Below, piece by piece: positions 18,904-30,304 of a stretch of DNA of 64,000 nt (position 1 is its first letter; the number at the start of each line of letters is the position of its first letter). The stretch comes from Prevotella koreensis (GTDB lineage Bacteria > Bacteroidota > Bacteroidia > Bacteroidales > Bacteroidaceae). The translations under genes and the position numbers were made by a program. The DNA lies in NCBI RefSeq assembly GCF_003977605.1, contig NZ_RYYU01000001.1, positions 1,192,539 through 1,256,538 on the forward strand, read 5' to 3'. A model generated the notes under the pieces. That model was given only the letters and a program-made list of their open reading frames with translations. It did not search any database and was not told the origin of the DNA.

Positions 18904-20898
18904 TCAGTATTCCAGTATGAGTGTCTGTCGCGGAGAGAGTGATATGTTGTTGCCGAACATTACTTGTTTGCCGGTTATCACGTCCTTTGTCGGAACTGAA
19001 ATATTATTGTCTGTGGGTGCAAGGCCGGCGAACAATTCTCTGTAACGCGCGGCATCAAGTGTCTGTTGCTTGCTTGTACCGTTGAGTATTACTATCACTC
19101 CGCGACCGTTGTACTCACGCGACACGACATATATACCGTTATGTGGTATGAAATGCTTCATCTTTCCGCGCGTCACGATGTCGTTCCCACGTCTCCAATG
19201 CAGCAGTCGTGACAACCAATTGAACATTGCATTCTCCTCTGCCGAGCGTCCTTCAGCGGTGAAAGCATTGCGCGTGTCACCGGGAAAACCACCCGGGAAG
19301 TCGCATCTCACATCGCCATCGGTAACTTCTTTCGTTCCGTTCATAAGAATCTCCGTACCATAATAGAGTTGCGGTATTCGCCTAACGGTGAGCAACAAGG
19401 CCAGAGCCTGCTTCAAAGAAAGGGTATCACAGCCATTGCCGAGAAAGCGGTCGGTGTCATGATTTTCTATGAAAGCCATCACGTTATCCGGATCTTCGTA
19501 CAGATAGTCGTACAAGAACGAATTGTATATGCGATTGAGACCCTCCCACCAGCCATCGGTTTCCTCATTCTTCGCTTTTGAAAGACGGTCGAAGAAAGAG
19601 AAATCCATCACTGTTTTAAGGTAAGAGTTGGGGCGTTCGGCAGAGAGCGATGCGGACTTAGCGTTGTAAGTGGTATCTACGAGGCGACTGTCTTTCTGCC
19701 ATGCAGCAGTATATGCCGGCTCGGTAACCCATGTTTCGCCAACCACATTGAAGTTAGGATATTCGTTATCAATGCTCTTCATCCACTGCGCCATGCCCTC
19801 GGCATAAGCATACGGATAAGTATCCATGCGTATTCCGTCTATGCCAACGGTTTCTATCCACCATATACTGTTCTGTATCAGATACTTCATCACGTGAGGA
19901 TTGTCCTGATTAAGGTCGGGCATTGTCGGCACGAACCATCCTTGCGTGGTCTCACTCTTGTCAATCTCCGAAGCATAGGGGTCGAGCACCGGCGTTAGTT
20001 TGTAACTTGTCTGCTTGAAACTTGTGCCTTGAGGGTTTGACGTACCTTTAGACTCTTTCAGCCATTCGTGCAGGTTGAACCAATCGTTGCTCGGCATGTC
20101 GGCCACCCAAGGATGTTCGAAGCCGCAGTGATTGAAAATCATATCCATCACCACTTTCAGTCCTTTACGATGAGCCTCATCAGTGAGAGTGCGATATTCC
20201 TCGTTTGTTCCGAAGCGCGGATCAACCCGATAATAGTCGGTTGTGGCATATCCGTGATATGTACTGTAACCAAGAGAGTTGTCGGGAGAATTGTTTTCAA
20301 GCACCGGTGTGAGCCAAAGAGCCGTAACACCGAGTTCGTTGAAATAGTCAAGATGTCTGCGTATGCCCTCAAGGTCGCCACCATGACGTAATGAGGGAGC
20401 ACTGCGGTCAACAACATAATCATTAAGAGTTTTGCGTAATTGCGCCGTGGCTTGCGGTGTGGTGTATTTGCCACTCGATGCAAAACGGTCGGGCATCAGC
20501 ATATACAACACATCCGAGTTAGAGAAACCTGTGCGCTGTTCGCCCGCTTTATCGCGTGCTTTGAGTTGATAGGAAGCAGTGAACGAACCTTTTGTCTTGC
20601 CTCCCTTGCGCGCCGTGAACTTCAGTTTCATAGTTCCGGGTTGTGCGTCTTTCAGGTTCAGATAAACTAACAGATAGTTCGGACTGTCAAGACGTACCAC
20701 ACTATCTATGCTCACTCCGGCATAGTCGGTCGTGACATCGGTCTCACGAATATTCTCTCCATATACCATTAGTTGCAGTGAAGGATCTTTCATGCCGACA
20801 TACCAGTCGGTAGGATCTATCCTGCTTACTTTCACCGATGCCGCATTCATCGTCGATATGGCGGCAACAAACAATAGTGATAAGAATATGCGAAGCAT
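18904..20898 (-). CDS. susA: SusA-like neopullulanase/cyclomaltodextrinase (GH13)
   Basis: 664 aa with a signal peptide (MLRIFLSLLFVAAISTMNAA), so periplasmic. An N-terminal beta domain (KVSRIDPTDWYVGM) is of the cyclomaltodextrinase type. The GH13 barrel shows all four regions: VVMDMIFNH, GIRMDTYPY with the nucleophile Asp near 357, VVGETW with the acid Glu, and FIENHDTDR. A C-terminal beta domain follows. In the Bacteroides sus system SusA breaks imported maltodextrins and pullulan in the periplasm. Last gene of the run malQ, GH97, pulA, this gene; 40 bp after pulA. Assignment to SusA rests on domain order and context. Confidence 0.88.
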   Translation of the reverse strand: MLRIFLSLLFVAAISTMNAASVKVSRIDPTDWYVGMKDPSLQLMVYGENIRETDVTTDYAGVSIDSVVRLDSPNYLLVYLNLKDAQPGTMKLKFTARKGGKTKGSFTASYQLKARDKAGEQRTGFSNSDVLYMLMPDRFASSGKYTTPQATAQLRKTLNDYVVDRSAPSLRHGGDLEGIRRHLDYFNELGVTALWLTPVLENNSPDNSLGYSTYHGYATTDYYRVDPRFGTNEEYRTLTDEAHRKGLKVVMDMIFNHCGFEHPWVADMPSNDWFNLHEWLKESKGTSNPQGTSFKQTSYKLTPVLDPYASEIDKSETTQGWFVPTMPDLNQDNPHVMKYLIQNSIWWIETVGIDGIRMDTYPYAYAEGMAQWMKSIDNEYPNFNVVGETWVTEPAYTAAWQKDSRLVDTTYNAKSASLSAERPNSYLKTVMDFSFFDRLSKAKNEETDGWWEGLNRIYNSFLYDYLYEDPDNVMAFIENHDTDRFLGNGCDTLSLKQALALLLTVRRIPQLYYGTEILMNGTKEVTDGDVRCDFPGGFPGDTRNAFTAEGRSAEENAMFNWLSRLLHWRRGNDIVTRGKMKHFIPHNGIYVVSREYNGRGVIVILNGTSKQQTLDAARYRELFAGLAPTDNNISVPTKDVITGKQVMFGNNISLSPRQTLILEY

Positions 20899-20938
20899 GT
20901 TTTAATCATTTAATAGGTTTATGTTCTTTCTGTTTTTA

Positions 20939-22897
20939 TCAGTCATGGAATATCAATGCCGACTGCGGAGCCACAGTAACGGTTTTCCCTGTCACCGTTC
21001 TTATGCCCTTCTCTTTTACCACTCCTTCTGCACAAACTATGGTATAAGTGCTCTCCGGAACCTCAACCTCGCATTCGTGAATGTTTCCGTTGAGCACCAC
21101 ATAGATGTTTTTCCATGCGTCTCCACCGGCATTATCAACTAATCGGTATGCCACGAGGCACGGTTTAGTGGGCAGGAACTGTAGGTGTCGGCGCACAAGT
21201 TCGGCACTGCCGAGACGGAAAGCGGGGTGATTCTTGCGCAACTGTATCATGTTCTTGTAGTAAGAGAACGCCTCCGGATAGCGTCGCAGATTTTGCCAGT
21301 CGAGCGCATTGATGCTGTCGGGCGACTGGAAAGAGTTGTGTACGCCTTTCTTGTCGCGCAGCATTTCCTCTCCACAGAAGATGAAAGGCACGCCCTGCGA
21401 TGTCAGCACAGCAGTCTGGGCAAGACATGAGAGGTCTGACAGTAAAGCATTATTCTCCATATCAAACGGATTGCTGTCATCTGATGTCGGGTAATGAGCA
21501 GCCATCGTCTTTCTCAAACGGTCGATAAGACACATATCGTCATGACAACTGACATACGAAATCATCTGCGTAGGCTCTGCCGCCCATGCCTCCTTAGAGT
21601 AGTTGACGCGCGACATATCAACTTGCGGATGAACTATACAGCCGGCAATGCCGAACTTGATGCTCTCTTCCTCACCTTCAATACCGATGAGGAAAGCACC
21701 CTTCGAATCGTCGGAGAACGGCCCGCGCAGACCGTCGCGCATCTCATCAGAGAAAGCAGCGATACGCGGCATCTTCGAGATATTAGACTTCATGGCGAGT
21801 TTTTCATTTGGGAAAGCACATGCTCCGGCACTCCAGCCCTCACCATATATAAATATAGTAGGGTCAATCTCATCAACGGCCTTGCGTATTTCGTTCATCG
21901 TTTCGATGTCATGAATACCCATAAGGTCGAAGCGGAAGCCGTCAATGTGATATTCGTTAATCCAGTGTTTCACCGATTCTATCATGAAACGCCTCATCAT
22001 CGGCATGTCAGAAGCGGTCTCGTTGCCACACCCCGAACCATTGCTATACGAACCATCCATATTCTTGCGATAGTAATAGTCGGGATATGTTTTCTGGAAA
22101 TTGCTGTTCTCGATGTCGTAAGTATGATTATATACCACGTCGAGGATTACGCGTATTCCGGCTCTGTGCAATGCCTGCACCATCTGCTTGAACTCCCTGA
22201 TGCGCACATCGGGAGCATAAGGGTTGGTGCTATACGAACCATCGGGCACATTATAGTTCACCGGATCGTACCCCCAATTATACTGTGGGCGTTCGAGTTG
22301 CGTCTCATCCACCGATCCATAGTCGTACGAAGGCAGGATATGCACAGCGTTCACTCCCAATGATTTCAGATGAGTTATTGCCCTCGGCTCGGTCAATGCG
22401 AGAAACTTTCCTTTGTTCATGATGCCCGATGTGGGAGAAATTGAGAAATCACGGTGGTGCATCTCGTAGATAACGAGGTCGGCAGGCGACTTTATTTCTG
22501 GTCGTCTGTCCATTTCCCAACCCTCCGGATTGGTAGTATTCATATCGATAACCACCGCGTCCTTGCCGTTCACGCCCACCGCCTTGGCGAACACTCCGGG
22601 CGAACAACGGCCGTCAACGACGAACCGGTAATGGCTTCCGGCAAGGTCTTTCTTTACCGTTGCCGTCCATATTCCGTCCTTGTCAAGTTTCATCGCAACA
22701 CGTTTCTCTTTCACTCCGGCAGTCTTGTCAGACGATAAATCGTAAACCACAGCCACCTCCTTTGCATCTTTCGGTGCGAACAGTCGGAACGTTGTCTGCC
22801 TTGGCGTGTACACAGCCTCTTTGAAATCGAAATCCTGTGCTGTCACTGCCGTTGATAGAAGCATATAAAATATGCCTGCCAATATGATTTTTCTCAT
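20939..22897 (-). CDS. pulA: Type I pullulanase (GH13)
   Basis: 652 aa with a signal peptide (ILAGIFYMLLSTAVTAQ). A CBM48-like N-terminal domain (RLFAPKDAKEVAVVYD) precedes the barrel. The type I hallmark YNWGYDPVNYNVPDGSY is present, with catalytic regions VILDVVYNHTY, GFRFDLMGIHD (nucleophile near residue 323), IYGEGWSAG and SYVSCHDDMCL. It removes alpha-1,6 branches of pullulan or limit dextrins. 24 bp after the GH97 gene in the same operon. No lipobox is seen, so it is probably periplasmic rather than a surface pullulanase. Confidence 0.92.
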   Translation of the reverse strand: MRKIILAGIFYMLLSTAVTAQDFDFKEAVYTPRQTTFRLFAPKDAKEVAVVYDLSSDKTAGVKEKRVAMKLDKDGIWTATVKKDLAGSHYRFVVDGRCSPGVFAKAVGVNGKDAVVIDMNTTNPEGWEMDRRPEIKSPADLVIYEMHHRDFSISPTSGIMNKGKFLALTEPRAITHLKSLGVNAVHILPSYDYGSVDETQLERPQYNWGYDPVNYNVPDGSYSTNPYAPDVRIREFKQMVQALHRAGIRVILDVVYNHTYDIENSNFQKTYPDYYYRKNMDGSYSNGSGCGNETASDMPMMRRFMIESVKHWINEYHIDGFRFDLMGIHDIETMNEIRKAVDEIDPTIFIYGEGWSAGACAFPNEKLAMKSNISKMPRIAAFSDEMRDGLRGPFSDDSKGAFLIGIEGEEESIKFGIAGCIVHPQVDMSRVNYSKEAWAAEPTQMISYVSCHDDMCLIDRLRKTMAAHYPTSDDSNPFDMENNALLSDLSCLAQTAVLTSQGVPFIFCGEEMLRDKKGVHNSFQSPDSINALDWQNLRRYPEAFSYYKNMIQLRKNHPAFRLGSAELVRRHLQFLPTKPCLVAYRLVDNAGGDAWKNIYVVLNGNIHECEVEVPESTYTIVCAEGVVKEKGIRTVTGKTVTVAPQSALIFHD

Positions 22898-22920
22898 CGG
22901 GTCAATATTGATTATTTGTT

Positions 22921-25164
<2,244 letters not shown>

Positions 25165-27885
25165 TTATTTCCTGCCACTATTTCTCATCATCTCAATCAT
25201 AGAGCCTCTGAAAGAGTCGTTCTTTATCAAATCTTCTATGCTGAGGTGCATGCGATAACGCCAGTAGTGCTTCGGATTGGAAGGGATATTTATGCGCTCG
25301 GCATTCTGATCGGCAAGGCGCAGGTTCTCGTAAATGGCGAGCCAGTCTTGAATAGAGAGTATGCAGAGCATCGACGGAGATGCGAGGTGACGTGTTATGA
25401 TGTCGTAGGCAAGCCACCCCGGCATCGGGTGCGGAGCAAATCCGTCACGTTGCAACATTGAGTTGAAATAGTCTTGCGCACGACCTTCGTCCTCGTCCCA
25501 CCACTGTCGCAACGTCGGCATGTCGTGACTCGAAATGGTTGACACCGAGCGATAGGGATTGTTTTCCAACCTACCAAACCTCACATGCGGGTCTTTCGGC
25601 ATAGACTGAAGTTCAAGTGACAGTATGCGCAGTTCGTTCATCACCCAAGGAACGCAGTCGGGCACCATTCCGAGATCTTCGGCACACACCAGCATACGTG
25701 TGGCCTGTACCAGCAACGGCAGTTTCTTCATTGCCTCGCGATACCAGAACTGATTGTTGCGGCGATAATAATAGTCGTTATACAGTTTGTTGAAAACATA
25801 TTTGTCACTGTCGTAAAGCGACTCGTAGATGAAGTCGAACTGTACCGAGATGCGCGGATGGAAGCGGTTGGGGTCTTTATGGTCGCGCACGAACAGCACA
25901 TCACTTATTATTGCATACAGTCCGTCGCGCAGCGATTCAAGCGGCATCGAGTAACGCTCGGTGTCGTTTTTCTTTTTCTCCGCCTCGTACCATGCCTCCA
26001 CTTTGCGCTGTGTGGAATATTCATCTTTCATGCGGTAGCGGTCGTAGCCTATCGACTCCATGAACTCATTGCGCACCTTTTCGGCATCTTCGTGGAACAC
26101 GCGGTCGAGCACCCAGTCGGTTATGAACGGCTCGGTGAACAGTTGTTCCTGCCATCCCAGTCCGTATGCCTCTATTTCCTCGCGCGTCATACCGAGCGAC
26201 GGAGCGAAATGTCCGAGCAGTCCGTGAACCGAATCGGCCGGTATTTCCCATATCCTGAAGAAACCCAGCACATGGTCTATGCGATAGGCATCGAAATATT
26301 TCGACATGTTACGGAAGCGGCACACCCACCATCGGCAACCGTCGGCAATCATTTCGTCCCAGTTGTATGTCGGGAATCCCCAGTTCTGACCGTTCATAGA
26401 GAAATCGTCAGGTGGCGCACCGGCCTGTCCGTTGAGATTGAAGTAGCGCGGCTCTTGCCACACATCGCTGCCGAAACGGTTAACACCGATTGGGATGTCT
26501 CCTTTCAGTACCACGCCTTTCTCACGTGCATGCTCATGGGCACGTCTCATCTGGCGGTCAAGCACGAACTGCACATAGTAGAAATAGGCCACTTCGCGGT
26601 ATGCCTTGTTACGCGGATTGGTGAGAGCCTTGCGGTCGTCTTCGTTCCATACGGTGTTGCCTTTCCACTGTGTGAAGTCGGCAGTGCCGTTCTTGTCGCG
26701 CAGCATGCTGTATTGTGCGTAGGGCACGAGCCACTGCTCCGAGTCCTTGAAGAACTCTTTGAACTCATCAGAAGCGAGCACAGTCTTACCCTCCTGTTCG
26801 TAAAGCAGGTGGAGATATTCCTCTTTCGCCTTGTTCACACGTTCATAATCAATCTGCGAGAGGGCATTGAGTTCCTTCCTCAATGCCTCGAAACGCTCAC
26901 GCGCGCCGGCATCGGCGAGTTGCGGCAACTGCCTGAGGTCGGCATATTGAGGGTGTAGAGCGAAGATACTTATACACGAATATGGATATGAGTCGGTCCA
27001 TGTCTTTGTCGTTGTACTGTCGTTTATTGGCAGTATTTGCAGAACGCGCTGCCCTGTGCTGTGCACCCAGTCTATCATGCCACATAGGTCGCCGAAGTCT
27101 CCGACACCGAAACTTCCTTCCGACCTCAGCGAGAACACCGGCACCAGCGTGCCCGCACATTTCATATTGTAGATTGGGAAGAACGCCTGTTCGAGTTCAT
27201 AAGCCAACACCTCGCCTGCTCCCATCGGCGGCAATTTGACTGTGCGGTTGCCCTGTGTCTCCCACAAAGGCATTATGTCTTGGTTCTCATCTATTGCCAC
27301 AAACTTGAACTCAAGCGTGTCGCCGGCCATTCCTGTTGCGTCAATGTCTATGGTCCACTCGTTGAACTGATGCTCAACCATTGGCTTTGCATCATCCAAA
27401 TGCCATGAGCCAAGCACCCTCTGAGCACCCACAACGGCAAGCCTGTGGTTCGAGCGTAACTGCGGGGCGCGCACCTTCAGAGTAACCGTCACGGCATTAT
27501 CGTTCAGCACAACATCGCGACTACGTCGCCGAGCAAAGCACTCGGTGAATGCCGAACTATACAGATAACTGTCTTCCGGCATCGCAATCCAGTGGTCGTA
27601 TGCTATATACCTCACTCCCTTGACAGCGGAAATCTCAAGCCGATGCGGTTCCACAAGCCATTCGTGATGCGTTTCCGAGCCGTTGCGCTCAACACTGTAG
27701 TAATAGCAGAGCGCAGTGCCCACTTCCGCTTCGCGACGCAAGTCACAAGTCCAGCGAATACCGTCGGCGGTATTCATTCTGTATTTTGCTACAACTTCCT
27801 TTGTCTCATTGTCAATGATGTTCAGAGTAAGGTCTTCGCCATAACTCGTCTGATAATTGATATTAAATTGCAAATTCATATCCAT
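25165..27885 (-). CDS. malQ: 4-alpha-glucanotransferase, DPE2-like (GH77 with N-terminal CBM20 domains)
   Basis: 906 aa without a signal peptide, so cytoplasmic. Two N-terminal starch-binding CBM20-like domains lie at residues about 1-100 and 120-240 (GAQRVLGSWHLDDAKPM is typical). The GH77 barrel follows, with VPVFSLRSEGSFGVGDFGD, YRIDHVLGFFRIWEIP (nucleophile Asp), MLVCAEDLGMVPDCVPW (acid Glu) and STISSHDMPTLRQWW. This order is that of the DPE2 class, which moves glucose from maltose to glucans; that would suit maltose imported by the MFS gene. First gene of its operon, with the 16-bp operator 83 bp upstream. Confidence 0.92.
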   Translation of the reverse strand: MDMNLQFNINYQTSYGEDLTLNIIDNETKEVVAKYRMNTADGIRWTCDLRREAEVGTALCYYYSVERNGSETHHEWLVEPHRLEISAVKGVRYIAYDHWIAMPEDSYLYSSAFTECFARRRSRDVVLNDNAVTVTLKVRAPQLRSNHRLAVVGAQRVLGSWHLDDAKPMVEHQFNEWTIDIDATGMAGDTLEFKFVAIDENQDIMPLWETQGNRTVKLPPMGAGEVLAYELEQAFFPIYNMKCAGTLVPVFSLRSEGSFGVGDFGDLCGMIDWVHSTGQRVLQILPINDSTTTKTWTDSYPYSCISIFALHPQYADLRQLPQLADAGARERFEALRKELNALSQIDYERVNKAKEEYLHLLYEQEGKTVLASDEFKEFFKDSEQWLVPYAQYSMLRDKNGTADFTQWKGNTVWNEDDRKALTNPRNKAYREVAYFYYVQFVLDRQMRRAHEHAREKGVVLKGDIPIGVNRFGSDVWQEPRYFNLNGQAGAPPDDFSMNGQNWGFPTYNWDEMIADGCRWWVCRFRNMSKYFDAYRIDHVLGFFRIWEIPADSVHGLLGHFAPSLGMTREEIEAYGLGWQEQLFTEPFITDWVLDRVFHEDAEKVRNEFMESIGYDRYRMKDEYSTQRKVEAWYEAEKKKNDTERYSMPLESLRDGLYAIISDVLFVRDHKDPNRFHPRISVQFDFIYESLYDSDKYVFNKLYNDYYYRRNNQFWYREAMKKLPLLVQATRMLVCAEDLGMVPDCVPWVMNELRILSLELQSMPKDPHVRFGRLENNPYRSVSTISSHDMPTLRQWWDEDEGRAQDYFNSMLQRDGFAPHPMPGWLAYDIITRHLASPSMLCILSIQDWLAIYENLRLADQNAERINIPSNPKHYWRYRMHLSIEDLIKNDSFRGSMIEMMRNSGRK

Positions 27886-27930
27886 GATGGTTAGTATTTT
27901 GGTGTAAAATTACTAAAAATCAACATCATA

Positions 27931-27938
27931 CAAAACTA
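27931..27938 (-). promoter_or_regulatory. Predicted malQ operon -7 box (TAGTTTTG)
   Basis: Minus-strand TAGTTTTG matches TAnnTTTG, about 46 bp before the malQ start codon. The operator centre lies 41 bp further upstream. Confidence 0.5.
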
Positions 27939-27967
27939 ATTTAGCAACATTTAAACATAAATATATT

Positions 27968-27983
27968 GCGCAAACGTTTGCAT
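27968..27983 (-). promoter_or_regulatory. LacI-family operator upstream of malQ
   Basis: Read on the minus strand this is ATGCAAACGTTTGCGC, with a perfect 12-bp palindrome GCAAACGTTTGC at 27970-27981. It is identical over 16 bp to sites at 36090-36105 and 43649-43664. The central CG and AAACGTTT are typical of LacI-family sites. Likely bound by the regulator at 43784. Confidence 0.85.
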
Positions 27984-28072
27984 TGGCATCACATCCGCAT
28001 ACCTGTTCATGCTAAAAAAACAGAAGAAAGTCAAACTGAAACAACACCATCTGTCGTGACTAAGAAAGCAAA

Positions 28073-28152
28073 ATAGGCGAAATTGGAAAGTAAAATGGGC
28101 GAAATTGCTGACCAATTTCGCCCATTTTGGTTTGCAAAACAGCCGAATTCAC
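28073..28152. repeat. 22-bp-period repeat array C
   Basis: Units end in TTG at 28085, 28107 and 28129, exactly 22 bp apart, with a degenerate fourth unit ending near 28151. Cores are GGCGAAATTG, GGGCGAAATTG, CGCCCATTTTG and GCCGAATTCA. It lies 190 bp upstream of malQ and past the 3' end of the next gene. Nothing else was recognised in 28153-28357. Confidence 0.8.
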
Positions 28153-28357
28153 AGAACAGTATGTCATGGAACATCGGTAATGAAGAGGTGAACGAGAAGT
28201 AAAAATATTATTGATGTCCGATAAAACTAAATAAACAACAAATACCGACTACTCTGTCCCTATAAATAGTAGTTCCTAAAAAAGCAAGGACTGTTCAATA
28301 CGTTGTTCGACAAAAGGGGTCTGTTCAAAACAAACACACCCCTCATTATCATTAATT

Positions 28358-28399
28358 GTGATGCGCACGCGGGGCATCTCTTACCCCACTGCGCATCAC
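28358..28399 (-). terminator. Hairpin after first choice-of-anchor J gene
   Basis: GTGATGCGCACGCGGGG pairs with CCCCACTGCGCATCAC around a short loop, with one bulge. It is 8 bp past the stop of the minus-strand gene. A related hairpin follows the paralogue at 30257. Confidence 0.75.
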
Positions 28400-28406
28400 T
28401 TTAATA

Positions 28407-29834
28407 TCAGTTCTTCACTTTCTTCTTACCGTCAACTACATACACTCCCTTAGGCATACTCTCCCATTCTCCGTCCATCTTCATTCCGTTGATGTTGTAT
28501 ATGCCTTTCCGTGCAACGGTCTTGTTATCGGCTGTCACAGTCTCTATTCCCGTGGCGGTACCTTTTATTATTCTGACGTTGTCAATAAAAAAGTAATTAC
28601 CACTGCTGCTGTCGCAGTGTCTGAATGCAACATACTTTGTTCCGGCAGGCAGAGGCAGAGTACGCTCATACCATTTAGATTGATCAACGTTATCGTCATC
28701 TATTCCTACTAATCCTTCCGGTTTCTCATCTATCAACACTTCCGTGAAATCGGCAATATCATTACTTGTTGTTGAGGCAACTATCTTATAGTGATCCGGA
28801 TATTTTACACTCGTGGATAACCAATAATTTAACTCAGCGGCATCTGAAAGCAACGGAGATATTAAATAGTTGTCAGGGGCAAGTGGCTTGCCGGATTTCC
28901 ATGACCAACTACTGTTTACATGGTCACCGAAAAAAGGAATCATCCAAGATTCTTCTTTATTTATTATTTCCCATGTCCGTCCGTCTTTGTCCGCATCCAC
29001 CGTTGTCCATCCTTCGGGCATCCCGTCTTCCTCGAAACTTTCGAACAGAGAAACGAACTTAGGGTCGTACATTCCCGACGGTGCCATTTTGGCCTTTCCT
29101 CCCACAGCATTGATTGCATTGGCGAAATTCTTGGCATCATCCATAGTGGTTAACTTTTTCAATATGCAGGGGGCACTCTCAACAAGTTCTTTTGCTGCTT
29201 TCATTTCTATGCCCAACTTTTCTTTCACAACCTTGACGACCTGTGTTTTTTTGTCCTTGTAACTCTCCAACACCACGTCGCATGAAGATTCAACGTTGCT
29301 AACCGTTACATCGTCAACGAGCCAATAGTATTCAATACCGGTTCCGTTTTCGTCGTATGCGCGCCATGAGATATTTATGGTTTTTCCGGAGTATGCACCA
29401 AGATCTATCGTTATTGCACTCTCATATTCGTTTTTTTCGGTAACACTCCATAACTTTTTCCATGTTGCGCCGTTGTCTGTGGATATTTCCACATTGTAAA
29501 ACGAACCTTTATCCACATCGAATTTTTCAATATAATTCCAAAAAGTAAGGGTAGCGTTGTTTCCGAGTTTAATTGCGGGCGAAACAAGCCTTTCGTCTTG
29601 CTTGGTACGAGACCAATGCAGCCACATCTGCTTATCTCCATCGTGAGGGGATACGAACGCTACACCGGACTGTCCCCATGTATCCGAGTTATTTGTTGTT
29701 TCCACTCTCCATCCGTCAGCAATAAAGTCTCCTTCGAAACTGTACTTGTACTCCGTCTGTGCATTCGCACCGGTTGTCCATAATGCCGCCATTGCGATCA
29801 GAATTGATAAAAGTATTTTTTTCTTTTTCTTCAT
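28407..29834 (-). CDS. Secreted choice-of-anchor J protein with embedded ribosomal L7/L12-like domain (copy 1)
   Basis: 475 aa. Signal peptide (ILLSILIAMAALWTTGANA). Residues about 26-180 form a choice-of-anchor J (cleaved adhesin type) jelly-roll, with SFEGDFIADGWRV, VSPAIKLGNNATLTFW, VEISTDNGATWKKLWSV and WLVDDVTV. Residues about 185-250 read like the C-terminal domain of ribosomal protein L7/L12 (VVKVVKEKLGIEMKAAKELV, then SAPCILKKL). A second jelly-roll is at about 265-430 (FESFEEDGMPEGWTTVDAD). The C-terminal tail ends in GVYVVDGKKKVKN, as in many secreted Prevotella proteins. Function unknown; probably a surface or secreted binding protein. It is a tandem duplicate of 30305-31720, inside the starch region but not obviously starch-specific. 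Confidence 0.85.
   Translation of the reverse strand: MKKKKKILLSILIAMAALWTTGANAQTEYKYSFEGDFIADGWRVETTNNSDTWGQSGVAFVSPHDGDKQMWLHWSRTKQDERLVSPAIKLGNNATLTFWNYIEKFDVDKGSFYNVEISTDNGATWKKLWSVTEKNEYESAITIDLGAYSGKTINISWRAYDENGTGIEYYWLVDDVTVSNVESSCDVVLESYKDKKTQVVKVVKEKLGIEMKAAKELVESAPCILKKLTTMDDAKNFANAINAVGGKAKMAPSGMYDPKFVSLFESFEEDGMPEGWTTVDADKDGRTWEIINKEESWMIPFFGDHVNSSWSWKSGKPLAPDNYLISPLLSDAAELNYWLSTSVKYPDHYKIVASTTSNDIADFTEVLIDEKPEGLVGIDDDNVDQSKWYERTLPLPAGTKYVAFRHCDSSSGNYFFIDNVRIIKGTATGIETVTADNKTVARKGIYNINGMKMDGEWESMPKGVYVVDGKKKVKN
29085..29282 (-). other. Region encoding the L7/L12 C-terminal-like domain (copy 1)
   Basis: Residues 185-250 of the copy 1 protein. The spacing of conserved positions (DVVLESYKDKK, VVKVVKEKLGI, AKELVESAP, DDA, AINAVGG) follows the L7/L12 C-terminal domain. 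Confidence 0.8.
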
Positions 29835-29980
29835 GTTTTCGGAACCTCTCCTTTACCACTTACAGGGAATGCTTACAGAGGCGTGGGCATTTGTGTTAAT
29901 ATTAAAGAATATTCAATTATCAGTCAAACAACATTTGCTGTTTGTGTGCTTATTTTTAATCACATTTGCTTTAAACTTTG

Positions 29981-29988
29981 CAAAAATA
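29981..29988 (-). promoter_or_regulatory. Predicted -7 box (TATTTTTG) for copy 1
   Basis: Minus-strand TATTTTTG followed by CAAAG, about 147 bp before the start codon, leaving a leader of roughly 140 nt. The leader holds a conserved CCTCT/AGAGG pair also present before copy 2. The paralogue has the weaker TATCTTTA at the equivalent place (31872-31879). Confidence 0.45.
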
Positions 29989-30061
29989 ATAGAAATCGCT
30001 TTATAAACAGTTTTGCATTTCTTCTTTTTAATATATTTTATGAATACAAAACGGTAGGGCA

Positions 30062-30142
30062 GATTCCGAAAGCATAGCCGTTACATGTGGGAAAAACGAG
30101 ACAGTTAGAACTCTTTGGGGTGCTTATCCCGAACTCGCGTCA
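30062..30142. repeat. Dispersed GAACTCGCGT-ended element (copy 1)
   Basis: About 81 bp from ATTCCGAAAGCAT through CCGTTACATGTGGG to CCCGAACTCGCGTC. Similar to 31942-32027 and 60564-60650 in the same orientation. It lies in the 470-bp gap upstream of copy 1, which otherwise holds only its leader and promoter. Confidence 0.75.
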
Positions 30143-30256
30143 AGAAGATGTTTTCTAAATTGTATCTGATTGAAGACAAACAAGCAACCATGCTGCAAAA
30201 AATAAACAAGTAATGAGGGGGCTGTATTGAAACTGCACCCCTCATTATCGTTGATT

Positions 30257-30297
30257 GTGAACCGCAGTGGGGCATCTCTTACCCCACTGCGCGTCAC
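30257..30297 (-). terminator. Hairpin after second choice-of-anchor J gene
   Basis: GCAGTGGGG pairs with CCCCACTGC, extended by GTGA and TCAC outside a mismatch. 8 bp past the stop on the minus strand. Homologous to the hairpin at 28358. Confidence 0.75.
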
Positions 30298-30304
30298 TTT
30301 AATA